DNA from: Colwellia sp. 75C3
GTDB lineage: Bacteria; Pseudomonadota; Gammaproteobacteria; Enterobacterales; Alteromonadaceae
NCBI RefSeq assembly: GCF_002836255.1
Contig: NZ_PJAU01000055.1
Location: 1 to 64,000 of the forward strand
DNA length: 64,000 bases
Reading direction: 5' to 3'
In this document: positions 15,785 to 25,263 of the stretch, one piece after another
Position numbering within the stretch: position 1 is the first letter of the stretch
How the letters are laid out: each line of letters opens with the position of its first letter
Notes under the pieces: model-generated
Told to the model about the DNA's origin: nothing
The model's input: only the letters and a program-made list of their open reading frames with translations
The model's database searches: none
Position numbers and translations under genes: made by a program

Positions 15785-18133
15785 ATGAGAGACAAACTCT
15801 ATAATTTTGTCGGCAAAAATCCATTTTGGGTAATACTAGTTTGTATTACTTTCGCTATGGTAGCTGGTATAGGAGCACAAAAGTTAGAATTTAAAAATGA
15901 CTATCGTGTTTTCTTTAGTGAAGAAAACCCACAATTAACCGCTTTTGAGTCGATGCAAAAAGTTTATGCCAAAAGTGATAATGTTTCGTTTGTTGTCGTA
16001 CCAAAAGATGGCAATGTTTTCACAGCTGAACATTTAGCAGCGTTAAAGACATTAACCAAAGAAAGTTGGCAAGTACCTTATTCAACACGTGTTGATTCAG
16101 TCACTAATTTTCAATACACCTATGCTGAAGAAGATGACATGATTGTTGAAGATCTCGTCATGTCTACTCAGAATTTAACCAGCGATAAGCTTGAAAAAAT
16201 TAAACAGATTGCGATCAGTGAGCCTTTACTGGTTAATAAAATAATATCTAAAACAGGTCATGTGTCTGTTGTTAACGTTACTGTGCAATTACCGGGTATT
16301 GATCCGATGGCAGAAACGCCTGAAGTTGCTACCAGCGTACGTGCTATTCAAGCGAAATTTTTAGCTGAGCACCCAGATGTTGAAGTTTATCTCTCGGGCA
16401 TGATCATGATGAACACGTCATTTGGTGAGGCGTCAATTAGTGATGGTTCAACGCTTATTCCTCTGATGTTTCTTGTGGTCATTGTTACTATTGGGCTATT
16501 GCTTAGAACCATTACCGGTACTATCTCCACGGTACTTGTCATTATTATGAGCATTGTTACTACCATGGGGCTTGCCGGTTGGTTAGGTTTTTATCTAACA
16601 GGACCCTCATCATCAGCACCAACAATGATAATGACCTTAGCCGTAGCGGATTGTATTCACATATTAACTTCAATGTTTTATGAGATGCGTCAAGGCGCTG
16701 ATAAACGTACCGCCATTGCTCGTAGTATCAAAATCAACTTGCAACCTATCTTTTTGACCAGTATTACTACCGCTATTGGCTTTTTAAGCATGAACTTTTC
16801 TGATTCACCGCCGTTTAGAGATTTAGGTAATTTAGTCGCTATTGGCGTGATGTTAGCGTTTGTATTTTCTATTACTATTTTCCCGGCATTGTTAACGGTG
16901 TTACCAGTGCGAGTGAAAAAGCAATCTGAACATAAGAAAGATATTATGGCTAAATTGGCAGACTTTGTTATTGCCAAACGTAAAGCTTTATTACCTTTAA
17001 CCAGTGTTTTGATTGTCGCGTCAGTAATGTTCATTCCTAACAATGAACTCAATGATGATTTTGTTAAATATTTCGATGAAACGGTGCCATATCGCGCAGC
17101 AACGGATTATATGCAAGAAAATTTATCTGGCATGATGGTTGTTGAAATCTCAGTGAAAACGGGTGAATCAAGTGGTATTAACAACCCTAAGTACCTAAAT
17201 AGTGTCAGTGACTTTAGTGATTGGTTACGTGCTCGCCCTGAAACGGATCATGTTAATACGATTACTGATACCTTAAAGCGTCTAAATAAGAATATGCACG
17301 GTGATGATCCTAGTTGGTATAAATTGCCAGACAGCCAGGAAATGTCGGCGCAATACTTATTATTGTATGAAATGTCATTACCTTATGGTTTAGATTTAAA
17401 TAACCAATTAGACGTGGATAAATCTTCATCAAGAATTGTCGCGACCTTTAAAAACATGACCAGTAATGAACTGATTAATGTTGAAGAAGACATGATTGAG
17501 TGGTTTGCCAAACACGCACCACAGTACGAAGTTGATTTTGCTAGCCCAAGCTTAATGTTTGCTCATATAGGTCAACGCAATATTATTAGCATGCTTATTG
17601 GTACAACACTGGCGTTAATATTAATCTCTATTTTATTGGGTGTCGCACTTAAAAGCTGGCGCTTTGGTTTGATTAGTTTATTGCCAAACTTAGCACCAGC
17701 AGCGATTGCCTTTGGTCTTTGGGGCTTACTTAGCGCGCAAGTCGGTTTAGGTTTATCGGTAGTGATTGGTATGACTTTAGGTATTGTTGTTGACGATACC
17801 GTGCACTTTTTAAGTAAGTATCTTCATGCGAGACGTGACAAAAATGCCAACCCAAAAGAAGCGGTACATTATGCTTTTGATAATGTTGGACGCGCTTTAT
17901 GGGTCACTACCTTTGTATTAGTTGCCGGCTTTACGGTACTGGCACAATCATCATTTAAAATGAATGCTGATATGGGCTTCTTAACCGCGCTCACCATTTT
18001 CATTGCACTTGTCGTTGATTTCTTATTCTTACCACCATTACTAATATTGCTTGATAAAAGTAAAAATAAAGTGAATGAAAGTACTGATGCTGTGGTTGAT
18101 GCACCAATTAAAAAGGCGATTGAAGCGGTTTAA
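15785..18133 (+). CDS. RND/MMPL-superfamily exporter
   Basis: The 782-residue inner-membrane protein has the duplicated RND layout: one span (about 13-32), a large periplasmic loop, then a five-helix bundle (about 220-375), repeated from about 395. It is much shorter than the ~1030-residue AcrB-type pumps and matches the MMPL/SSD 'predicted exporter' group (compare HpnN and YdgH-like proteins). That group usually moves lipids or other hydrophobic envelope components. Helix 4 residues TLAVADCIHI and GIVVDDTVHF carry the acidic residues expected for proton coupling. An AAGGAG ribosome site precedes the ATG. A LolA-like protein and an outer-membrane barrel gene follow, suggesting a trans-envelope route. 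Confidence 0.9.
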   Translation: MRDKLYNFVGKNPFWVILVCITFAMVAGIGAQKLEFKNDYRVFFSEENPQLTAFESMQKVYAKSDNVSFVVVPKDGNVFTAEHLAALKTLTKESWQVPYSTRVDSVTNFQYTYAEEDDMIVEDLVMSTQNLTSDKLEKIKQIAISEPLLVNKIISKTGHVSVVNVTVQLPGIDPMAETPEVATSVRAIQAKFLAEHPDVEVYLSGMIMMNTSFGEASISDGSTLIPLMFLVVIVTIGLLLRTITGTISTVLVIIMSIVTTMGLAGWLGFYLTGPSSSAPTMIMTLAVADCIHILTSMFYEMRQGADKRTAIARSIKINLQPIFLTSITTAIGFLSMNFSDSPPFRDLGNLVAIGVMLAFVFSITIFPALLTVLPVRVKKQSEHKKDIMAKLADFVIAKRKALLPLTSVLIVASVMFIPNNELNDDFVKYFDETVPYRAATDYMQENLSGMMVVEISVKTGESSGINNPKYLNSVSDFSDWLRARPETDHVNTITDTLKRLNKNMHGDDPSWYKLPDSQEMSAQYLLLYEMSLPYGLDLNNQLDVDKSSSRIVATFKNMTSNELINVEEDMIEWFAKHAPQYEVDFASPSLMFAHIGQRNIISMLIGTTLALILISILLGVALKSWRFGLISLLPNLAPAAIAFGLWGLLSAQVGLGLSVVIGMTLGIVVDDTVHFLSKYLHARRDKNANPKEAVHYAFDNVGRALWVTTFVLVAGFTVLAQSSFKMNADMGFLTALTIFIALVVDFLFLPPLLILLDKSKNKVNESTDAVVDAPIKKAIEAV

Positions 18134-18188
18134 ATACGCTAGGCCTAACAAGTAAACTTGTCAGCAGAACTTGTTGATAAGTTTGCTT

Positions 18189-18454
18189 ATACCAATTTAA
18201 TTAAATTTCTTTCCAACACAGAGCTGTACTAAATGTTCAATAACAAGGCAAATTTGTTTAGGTCTAGTCATTCTAAACCAAATGAATTCAACGATGTTAG
18301 TGGTCATTGAGTAAGCTCCCATAGGGCGAGTTTAAAGGGTTCATAGGCGGCGTTATTGATTTTGACAAGGGAATAACCATTCTCTTCAATCAATGCCTTG
18401 CCTCTAAACCCTTTAACTCTCGCTGAGTGGGAATGAACTTAATCAACTTGGTAT
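18189..18454 (-). mobile_element. MITE-like element, family A (266 bp, inverted copy)
   Basis: The element begins ataccaatttaatt and ends aatcaacttggtat, which are imperfect terminal inverted repeats. The core at 18346-18404, read on the minus strand, contains gaggcaaggcattgattgaa, then gaatggttattcccttgtc, then aatcaataacg. The same core occurs at 37303-37358 and 39449-39505. There is no coding capacity. It occupies most of the 374-base gap between the RND gene and the LolA-like gene, and so may affect operon continuity. Confidence 0.75.
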
Positions 18455-18507
18455 TATACTATTAAAGTTTTACAAAAAATTTAATAACAGTTTTATAAGG
18501 ATTTACT

Positions 18508-19317
18508 ATGTTAACTAAAAAAATATTACTCAGTGCCGTAATAATGGTCAGCGCGTTAAGTTTGACACTTGTCTCAAATGCTTCTTTTGCCTTAAGCGCA
18601 GAAGAACAAAAAGGCTCAGACATCTCAGTGGAAGCCAAAAAACGCGATCTAGGCTGGCAAGACAGCACCGCTGATATGCAGATGTTGTTACGCAACAAGC
18701 AAGGGCAAGAAAGTATTCGTGAAATAAAAATGAAATCGTTAGAAGTAGATAATGATGGCGATAAGAGCCTTACTATTTTTAATAAGCCACGTGATGTTAA
18801 AGGCACTGCATTTTTAAGCTTTTCTCATCCCGTTGATGCTGACGACCAATGGTTATTTTTACCTGCACTAAAGCGTGTGAAGCGTATTTCATCACGTAAT
18901 AAGTCAGGGCCTTTTATGGGTTCAGAGTTTGCTTTTGAAGATTTAAGTTCGTTCGAAGTAGAAAAATACAGTTATAAATATCTTGGTGTAGAAGAAGTTA
19001 ATGGCTTAACAAATTTTAAAGTTGAGCAATATCCTGTGGATGAAAACTCAGGCTATACTCGCCGTATCGTATGGCTTGATACCTTAGAATATAGAATTAA
19101 TAAAATTGATTTTTATGATCGCAAAAACTCATTACTTAAAACGCTAACCTTTAGTGATTATAAGCAATATTTAGCTAAGCATTGGCGTGCTGATAAACAA
19201 GAAATGATCAATCATCAAAATGGTAAAAGCACTGAGTTAAAGTGGAGTAACTATGATTTTAAAACAGGTTTAACTGACAGTGACTTTAACCGTAACTCAT
19301 TAAAACGAGCGCGCTAA
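18508..19317 (+). CDS. LolA-like 'outer membrane lipoprotein-sorting protein' (periplasmic)
   Basis: The 269-residue protein has a signal peptide (MLTKKILLSAVIMVSALSLTL up to NASFA) and then a beta-rich domain. The domain matches the LolA/LolB-like family annotated as outer membrane lipoprotein-sorting protein (PF17131-type): MKSLEVDNDGDKSLTIF, DQWLFLPALKRVKRISSRNKSGPFMGSEFAFEDL, then YTRRIVWLD. That fold is a half-barrel that holds an acyl chain. Standing between an RND exporter and a barrel protein, it could carry a lipid-like cargo across the periplasm. It is not LolA itself, which is a different sequence group. Confidence 0.82.
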   Translation: MLTKKILLSAVIMVSALSLTLVSNASFALSAEEQKGSDISVEAKKRDLGWQDSTADMQMLLRNKQGQESIREIKMKSLEVDNDGDKSLTIFNKPRDVKGTAFLSFSHPVDADDQWLFLPALKRVKRISSRNKSGPFMGSEFAFEDLSSFEVEKYSYKYLGVEEVNGLTNFKVEQYPVDENSGYTRRIVWLDTLEYRINKIDFYDRKNSLLKTLTFSDYKQYLAKHWRADKQEMINHQNGKSTELKWSNYDFKTGLTDSDFNRNSLKRAR

Positions 19318-19321
19318 GCAG

Positions 19322-20572
19322 ATGAAATTTTCGTTAGATACAGGCAAGCTAAAGCGATCAGTAACCGCTATCGCAGTATGCACGGGCATACTGCTTAGCA
19401 ATTCGTTGCAGGCAAGTGATGTTGAATTTGAAGCCTCGGGTAATATTGCACTAGAGCAGCGTTATTTTTTTGATGACGCGCTTCATTCTGAGCAATTAAG
19501 TCATAGTCAAACCTCTTTCTCGGTTGAGCCTGAGCTCTATTGGCAGTGGAATGATGGTAGTGACAGTCTTTTATTTACACCTTTTTATCGCGTAGACAGT
19601 CATGATTCACAGCGTACTCACGGTGATATTCGAGAGTTAGCTTATATACATGCCAGTGATGATTGGGAGTTACGCCTTGGTATTCGCAAAGAATTCTGGG
19701 GTGTGACTGAGTTTCAACACCTGGTTGATGTGATTAATCAAACCGATGGTGTTGAAGATTTTGATGGTGAAGACAAGTTAGGCCAGCAAATGGTCAACTT
19801 ATCATTAGTGAATGATTGGGGCATTGTTGATGTGTTTTTATTGCCCGGTTTTCGAGAAAGAACCTATGCGGGTAGCGAAGGGCGTTTACGTGGACCCTTA
19901 GTCGTTGATGAAGACAATGTTAACTATGAATCCTCAGCAGGGCAACAGCACCTTGATGTAGCTTTACGTTGGTCACATAGTGTTGGTGACTTTGACCTAG
20001 GTGCTTCTTGGTTTCATGGAACCAATCGTGAAGCTTATCTAACGCCTACTGCGCAGAACACCTTGCAACAAGCTTCTTTACAGCAATATTATAGCCAAAT
20101 GGATCAACTCGGTGTCGATGTACAAGCTACCTTAGGTGACTGGTTATGGAAGTTTGAAGGCATACATCGCAGTACAAGTTTGGAAGACTTTTGGGCAAGC
20201 CAAGCGGGTTTTGAATACAGTTTTGTTGGTGTGTTTGAATCGAATATAGACTTAGGTTTATTGATGGAACATAGCTGGGATTCACGTGGTGAAGTAGCAC
20301 TTGGCGCGCAAGGTTCATTAATGCAGAATGATTTGTTCGTCGGGGCTAGGTTGGCCTTTAACGACATGCAAAGTAGTGAGCTATTAATGGGCTTTGGTAG
20401 TGACTTAGATCACAATGCCTTTAGTTTTATTATTGAAGCAAATCGACGCTTTGGTGATAACTTTATTGCCAGTGTTGATGTACGATTATTACAAAGTAAT
20501 GATGAAAATGACTTACTTTATACCTTAAGTAATGATGACCATGCACAGGTATCTTTGGCTTGGTATTTCTAG
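19322..20572 (+). CDS. Putative outer-membrane beta-barrel protein of the RND locus
   Basis: The gene starts four bases after the LolA-like stop, so the two are translationally linked. The 416-residue product has a signal peptide (about residues 1-31, ending SLQA-SDVEF). Alternating strands run along the whole length, and the protein ends ...VSLAWYF with terminal phenylalanine, the hallmark of BamA-inserted barrels. I do not recognise a named porin. Its repeated association with an MMPL-type exporter and LolA-like protein suggests it is the outer-membrane exit or acceptor. A weaker alternative is an unrelated surface protein. Confidence 0.72.
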   Translation: MKFSLDTGKLKRSVTAIAVCTGILLSNSLQASDVEFEASGNIALEQRYFFDDALHSEQLSHSQTSFSVEPELYWQWNDGSDSLLFTPFYRVDSHDSQRTHGDIRELAYIHASDDWELRLGIRKEFWGVTEFQHLVDVINQTDGVEDFDGEDKLGQQMVNLSLVNDWGIVDVFLLPGFRERTYAGSEGRLRGPLVVDEDNVNYESSAGQQHLDVALRWSHSVGDFDLGASWFHGTNREAYLTPTAQNTLQQASLQQYYSQMDQLGVDVQATLGDWLWKFEGIHRSTSLEDFWASQAGFEYSFVGVFESNIDLGLLMEHSWDSRGEVALGAQGSLMQNDLFVGARLAFNDMQSSELLMGFGSDLDHNAFSFIIEANRRFGDNFIASVDVRLLQSNDENDLLYTLSNDDHAQVSLAWYF

Positions 20573-20593
20573 CTGATATAGCATTTTAAATAT

Positions 20594-20629
20594 AAAAGCC
20601 GACAAGTTATAACACTTGTCGGCTTTTTT
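20594..20629. terminator. Bidirectional terminator between the RND locus and the deacetylase gene
   Basis: The arms aaaagccgacaagt and acttgtcggctttt enclose a 6-base loop and end in T runs on both strands. The hairpin serves the plus-strand RND locus and the minus-strand deacetylase gene. Confidence 0.9.
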
Positions 20630-20661
20630 ATTGGTGTGGATCTACATAGAGTGTTCGCTAA

Positions 20662-21621
20662 TTAATTACCAATCAAACCATTGATATGAGCAACGACACT
20701 TCTGCCTAACGCACTTGGTGCATAACCACCTTCAAGTACTGATACAATGCGACCTTCACTATATTCATTAGCGATAGTTTTTAGTTCATCAGTGATCCAG
20801 CGATAATCCGCTTCAGTTAAACTCACCTGTGACATATCATCTTCAATGTGGGCATCAAAACCAGCCGAAATAATGATTAATTCCGGCTTGAATTTATGTA
20901 AGGCCGGTAACCAATGCGCGGTTAACTTTTCACGGAACTGCTCACCTTTAGTTGTTGCCGCTAAAGGTACATTGATAATAGGCGGTGTATCACTTTCTTC
21001 AATTTCAAAAGGATACAGTGGGTATTGATAACTGGAGCAAAATAAGTAGCCTTTATCGTCTTCGGCTGTCGCCTTAAAGTGATTTTTTATAATATCTTCA
21101 GTACCGTTACCGTGATGCACATCAAAGTCGACAATAGCAACACGTTTTACGCCATATTTTTTCTTTGCGTAAGCAGCAGCAACGGCTACGTTATTGAAAA
21201 AACAAAAGCCCATACCTTTATCATGTTCTGCGTGATGTCCTGGTGGTCTTGTCGCACAAAATGCAGAACCTAAAGTACCCTCCATGACTAAATCCACCGC
21301 ATCAACAGCTGCTCCTGCGGAATATAAAATAGAGGTGAGTGTTTTTGCATTCATCACTGAATCTTCACCAACGGTAAAGTTTTCTTCACCCTCACTAGGC
21401 GCATTATCAAAAACAAAATCTATATGTTTTTGTGTGTGTGCTAAGGCTAATAAGCCTTTATCAATCGGTTTCGAATCAAACTGACGGACTACGTAATCTA
21501 AGCCACTACGAATTAATTGGTCTGAAATAGCGGTTAAGCGCTTACCATTTTCCGGGTGATGGTCACCCATGTCATGTTCGCCACATTTATAGTGGCCTAT
21601 TATTCCAACTGGCATAATCAT
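20662..21621 (-). CDS. Histone-deacetylase-family (class II type) zinc deacetylase
   Basis: The 319-residue protein has the full HDAC/acetoin-utilisation/acetylpolyamine amidohydrolase motif set. RPPGHHAEHDKGMGFCFFNN carries the catalytic His pair, DFDVHHGNGT the zinc-binding Asp and His, and SAGFDAH the second zinc Asp. A late GGY motif (LEGGYAPS) carries the conserved tyrosine region. Bacterial members remove acetyl groups from lysines, polyamines or other amines. The gene downstream of a CoA-transferase/GNAT fusion on the same strand raises the possibility of an acetylation/deacetylation pair. Two adjacent start codons (MIM) make the exact start uncertain by two residues. Confidence 0.92.
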   Translation of the reverse strand: MIMPVGIIGHYKCGEHDMGDHHPENGKRLTAISDQLIRSGLDYVVRQFDSKPIDKGLLALAHTQKHIDFVFDNAPSEGEENFTVGEDSVMNAKTLTSILYSAGAAVDAVDLVMEGTLGSAFCATRPPGHHAEHDKGMGFCFFNNVAVAAAYAKKKYGVKRVAIVDFDVHHGNGTEDIIKNHFKATAEDDKGYLFCSSYQYPLYPFEIEESDTPPIINVPLAATTKGEQFREKLTAHWLPALHKFKPELIIISAGFDAHIEDDMSQVSLTEADYRWITDELKTIANEYSEGRIVSVLEGGYAPSALGRSVVAHINGLIGN

Positions 21622-21635
21622 TCTCTTTTTTTGTT

Positions 21636-21769
21636 AGTGACCATTCATCTTGTTGCGCTATGACGTAATTAAGGCGTCAAAAGTACTCATTGAACTTTTC
21701 TTTAAAAGAAGTCAACTCAGTGCTTTTTCCTTTTACTTGAACGCTAACACTTAAAGTTGAATGGTCACT
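21636..21769. mobile_element. Small MITE-like element, family B (134 bp)
   Basis: The ends agtgaccattcatctt and aagttgaatggtcact form a terminal inverted repeat with one mismatch. The interior (aattaaggcgtc, tactcattga, gtcaactcagtgctttttcc) is shared with 25264-25437. It has no coding capacity. It lies between the deacetylase and CoA-transferase/GNAT genes. Confidence 0.7.
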
Positions 21770-21828
21770 GCATATTCAACTCGTTTTCGCTTTTTTCAAG
21801 TCACATATCAGATATGTGGTTGTTAACT

Positions 21829-23679
21829 CTAAGTTGTCACTTCACTGAGTGGTAGCTTTAAACTTATTTCATCAAAATCTTCACTTGGCTGGCGCACAAA
21901 GCCTGAGCGCTCAAACACTTTAAGCATTGAGGCATTATCTTGTCGTACACAAGCGACTAAGCTATCTAGTTTTCGAATTTTAGCGATAGCAATCATTTCA
22001 CCTAATAAGGTGCTTGCCATGCCGCGACCACGTAGACTTTCTTTAATAACAAAGGCTACTTCGCCACTATTGATGCTTTCAATAAAGTAATATCTCGCTA
22101 CCGCTTGAATGGCTTCACCCAAAGAATCTTTTTTGGTAAAACATAACGCAAGATCAATATGCTGATTTACGCTGACCAAATTACACGATTTTTCCCGCGT
22201 CATTTGAGTAATATGATGGTTGTAACGCATCATCAAGGTTTCTTTATTATGGGAATAGAAAAATTCTTGTAGCTTACGTTCATCAGCCGGCGCTAAAGGG
22301 CGCAAGATGTAATTAACATCGGCAAAATTAAAGCGTTTCATTTCTATGGTACCTAATTCAGGTACTGAACTTGGCGAGCTTTCTTGGTACTCAGGTACCC
22401 AATAATGCTTACGCACATCGCTAAGTAGTTGCTCTCTAAATTTAGGATGGGCAATTTTAATCAACTCTAAGGCACGCTCTCGAATACTTTTACCTTGCAG
22501 CGAGGCAATACCAAACTCTGTCACCACATAAGAAACATGACCACGTGAGGTCACTACGCCGCCGCCTTCAGTAATATGCGCAACAATGCGTGATGTTTTT
22601 CCATCCCTTGTCGTTGAGGGAAGGGCGATAATGGGTTTACCGCCTTTACTCAACGAAGCGCCGCGGACGAAATCAACTTGTCCGCCAATACCACTGTAGA
22701 ACTGATAACCGATAGAGTCTGAAACCACCTGACCCGTTAAATCGACTTCAATTGCACTATTAATAGAAACCATATTGTCGTTTCTAGCAATTTTCACAGG
22801 TGAGTTAACATGCTCAGAAGGATAAAATTCAATATGAGGATTACCATCAACAAAATCATAAACTTTTTGAGTACCGATACAGAAAGTGACTACGGCTTTG
22901 CCTTTATGATAGGTTTTTTTACGGTTATTGATAACCCCTTTGAGCATCAGGTCAATGACACCGTCGGAGATCATTTCACTGTGAATACCTAAATCTTTGT
23001 GGTTACCTAAATAACGTAATACCGCTTCAGGGATCTTACCTATACCTATTTGTAACGTTGCGCCATTCTCAATTAACATGGCAACATACTGGCCTATTTG
23101 CTCAGTACGGCGATCAACTTCTGGTGGTATTACTTGTGGCAAGTCTTGCTCGACATTTATCCATGCATGAATTTGATTTACATGGACAAAGCTATGGCCA
23201 TTGGTACGTGGCATTTTAGGGTTTATTTGTGCAATAACATATTTTGCTGCTTTTACCGCAGCAGAAACAATATCTACACTAACGCCTAAAGAACAATAAC
23301 CGTATTCATCAGGTGGACTCACCATAATAAGGGCGGCGTCGAGCGGTAAGCTATTTTCATTGAATAAGCGTGGTACATCGGAAATAAAACAAGGGGTATA
23401 ATCACCACGACCCTCAGCAATGGCTTCACGAATATTTTTACCGCCAATGAATAGGCTATTTACCTTAAATAAATCTTTATGTTCAGGCTTAGCCCAGACA
23501 TTCTCAGACAATGTTAAAATATGGACGGTTTCAATATCATGTAGGCCCTGACTATTGGCTATCAAATCATCGATTAAGGCATTAGGTACAGCGGCATTGG
23601 AGCCGATAAAGATACGATTACCAGACTTTAAGTAATCTCCCCATTTGACGCTATCACGCTGCTCATCTTGTGCTGTCAT
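21829..23679 (-). CDS. Acetyl-CoA hydrolase/transferase fused to a GNAT acetyltransferase
   Basis: The start at 23679 is set by AAGGA seven bases upstream. A longer frame extends 141 bases further but has no ribosome site. The 616-residue protein has an N-terminal and central acetyl-CoA hydrolase/CoA-transferase domain (about 15-440: the GNAAVPNAL-like SNAAVPNALI, GIGKIPEAVL, then YSGIGGQVDFVRGA). A C-terminal GNAT domain (about 460-610) carries the acetyl-CoA loop RGRGMAS. The first part interconverts acyl-CoAs with acetate or another acid. The second could acetylate a protein lysine or small amine. Fusions of these two are known in proteobacteria. The deacetylase gene lies downstream. Confidence 0.9.
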   Translation of the reverse strand: MTAQDEQRDSVKWGDYLKSGNRIFIGSNAAVPNALIDDLIANSQGLHDIETVHILTLSENVWAKPEHKDLFKVNSLFIGGKNIREAIAEGRGDYTPCFISDVPRLFNENSLPLDAALIMVSPPDEYGYCSLGVSVDIVSAAVKAAKYVIAQINPKMPRTNGHSFVHVNQIHAWINVEQDLPQVIPPEVDRRTEQIGQYVAMLIENGATLQIGIGKIPEAVLRYLGNHKDLGIHSEMISDGVIDLMLKGVINNRKKTYHKGKAVVTFCIGTQKVYDFVDGNPHIEFYPSEHVNSPVKIARNDNMVSINSAIEVDLTGQVVSDSIGYQFYSGIGGQVDFVRGASLSKGGKPIIALPSTTRDGKTSRIVAHITEGGGVVTSRGHVSYVVTEFGIASLQGKSIRERALELIKIAHPKFREQLLSDVRKHYWVPEYQESSPSSVPELGTIEMKRFNFADVNYILRPLAPADERKLQEFFYSHNKETLMMRYNHHITQMTREKSCNLVSVNQHIDLALCFTKKDSLGEAIQAVARYYFIESINSGEVAFVIKESLRGRGMASTLLGEMIAIAKIRKLDSLVACVRQDNASMLKVFERSGFVRQPSEDFDEISLKLPLSEVTT

Positions 23680-23919
23680 GAATTTTCCTTGGCTACTGTC
23701 TTTGTTATAATGTACTTGGTATGTACTCAGTATGCTCTCATAAATAAGGCATTTATTGATCACTGTCAAATGTGTGTTTGTTAAATGGCTAAATAAGTTA
23801 TAATTGCTTGTTTTTCGCAAGGTATTCGTTTTATTTTACGGCTATTTTATTACTACTTAACTGATATGTTAGTTTAATATTTTTACAGTATTCATTTCAT
23901 CTTTAAAAGGCTTAATTTC

Positions 23920-24555
23920 GTGTCGATAGAAAAGATTTTTATTATTGGTTTACCTAGAACGGCAACCACTAGTGTTTGCTTGGCCATGTTAGAGCAAGGT
24001 TTTAAAACTGCGCATAATGCCTATACCCAAGATGCCTTTTCACAAGCGCAAGTATTAGCGGATACGCCGATTTTTTGTGATTACCAAAAATTAGATAAAC
24101 ACTTTCCCAACAGCAAGTTTATTTACCTCACCCGATCACCTGAAAGATGGTTGCCGTCTATCAGGCAATTATTACAGCGTATGATGGTAAACTTACAACG
24201 GTCAGATGGTGGTTTTAATCCACATTTAAAACGTTGTTATAATGAAGTTTTTTTTCCTCTTACCGATGATAACCTTAACAGTGATGAGTTTTTACTTAAC
24301 TGTTATAACCGACATCAGCAAGGCATTGAAGAATACTTTCAAAACAGAGCACAAGATTTGCTTACCATTGATGTTAGTGATGAAAAAAGTTACCTGAAAA
24401 TGTTAGCTTTTCTTAATATTGACAGTGCTAATGCGAGAGAGGGCGGTTTTAAACAAATTAATCTAGGCGGTAAAGTAAAAGCCTGGCAAGGTCTTCATAA
24501 TAAGTTAAAAGTAGAGTCTACCAATAAAGGTAAAATTGATAAGTTACTTTATTAG
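23920..24555 (+). CDS. Sulfotransferase-like P-loop protein
   Basis: The 211-residue protein starts at GTG with AAAGG nine bases upstream. The opening IEKIFIIGLPRTATTSVCLAM is the PAPS-binding P-loop of sulfotransferases, and the later FIYLTRSPERWLPSIR is the conserved 3'-phosphate-binding segment. It fits the short sulfotransferase group (PF17784-like) rather than the larger cytosolic enzymes. Expected reaction: transfer of sulfate from PAPS to an unknown acceptor. It stands alone and divergent from the CoA-transferase gene. Confidence 0.8.
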   Translation: MSIEKIFIIGLPRTATTSVCLAMLEQGFKTAHNAYTQDAFSQAQVLADTPIFCDYQKLDKHFPNSKFIYLTRSPERWLPSIRQLLQRMMVNLQRSDGGFNPHLKRCYNEVFFPLTDDNLNSDEFLLNCYNRHQQGIEEYFQNRAQDLLTIDVSDEKSYLKMLAFLNIDSANAREGGFKQINLGGKVKAWQGLHNKLKVESTNKGKIDKLLY

Positions 24556-24688
24556 CCATCTGTATCAAGTAGAGGTGGGGTTAACTATTGTAGAGTGAAA
24601 ATTTCACAGGTAAGATCACGCCAATTGTGCTATTTAAATAGCGAACGAGACTTCCATTAAATAAATATCGTTTTAGAGAGTAGTAAAT

Positions 24689-25261
24689 ATGTTTGAATTA
24701 AAACACCACACGGGTCAAGATTGGGTTGATGCCGTTATGGCTGACTTTGGTCATTTTTTACAAGACCATGCCGCCGCTGAGAAAAAAGCCTCGGGTATGG
24801 CGATGGCAATGTTATCTCATTATCCAGACAAAGCTAAATTGGTTCGTGCTATGACAGATTTAGCGATTGAAGAACTTATTCATTTCAAGCAAGTTTTAAA
24901 GTTACTTATTGCCCGCGACATCACTTTAGGCCAAGATAAAAAAGATCCCTATATCAACCAGCTACGTGCCTTATTTCGTAACGGTAGCAGTTTCTTTTTA
25001 ATGGATAGATTGCTAGTTGCGGCAGTAATCGAAGCGCGTGGTTATGAGAAATTCTGGTTAGTTTCACAAGCGTTACCTGAAGGGAAAGATCAAGATCTTT
25101 ATGTCGCTATTGCAAACTCAGAAGAAAAGCATAAAAACTTATTTGTTGAGCTGGCGTATGAGTATTTTGACAAAGCAGAAGTTGATCAGCGTTTAGAAGA
25201 GATTCTAATTACTGAAGCTGAAATCTGTGCAGGGCTACCTATTCGCGCAGTGCTTCACTAA
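24689..25261 (+). CDS. miaE: tRNA-(ms2io6A37) hydroxylase MiaE
   Basis: The 190-residue protein matches MiaE, a di-iron, ferritin-like monooxygenase. It hydroxylates the isopentenyl group of ms2i6A at tRNA position 37, using O2. The helical bundle shows the iron-binding carboxylate/His motifs: AAAEKKASGMAMAM, then EELIHF, and EARGYEKF with EEKHKNLFVELA in the second half. Presence of MiaE indicates aerobic capacity and is common in gammaproteobacteria. It is a single gene. A repeat of family B begins three bases after its stop codon. Confidence 0.93.
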   Translation: MFELKHHTGQDWVDAVMADFGHFLQDHAAAEKKASGMAMAMLSHYPDKAKLVRAMTDLAIEELIHFKQVLKLLIARDITLGQDKKDPYINQLRALFRNGSSFFLMDRLLVAAVIEARGYEKFWLVSQALPEGKDQDLYVAIANSEEKHKNLFVELAYEYFDKAEVDQRLEEILITEAEICAGLPIRAVLH

Positions 25262-25263
25262 AT

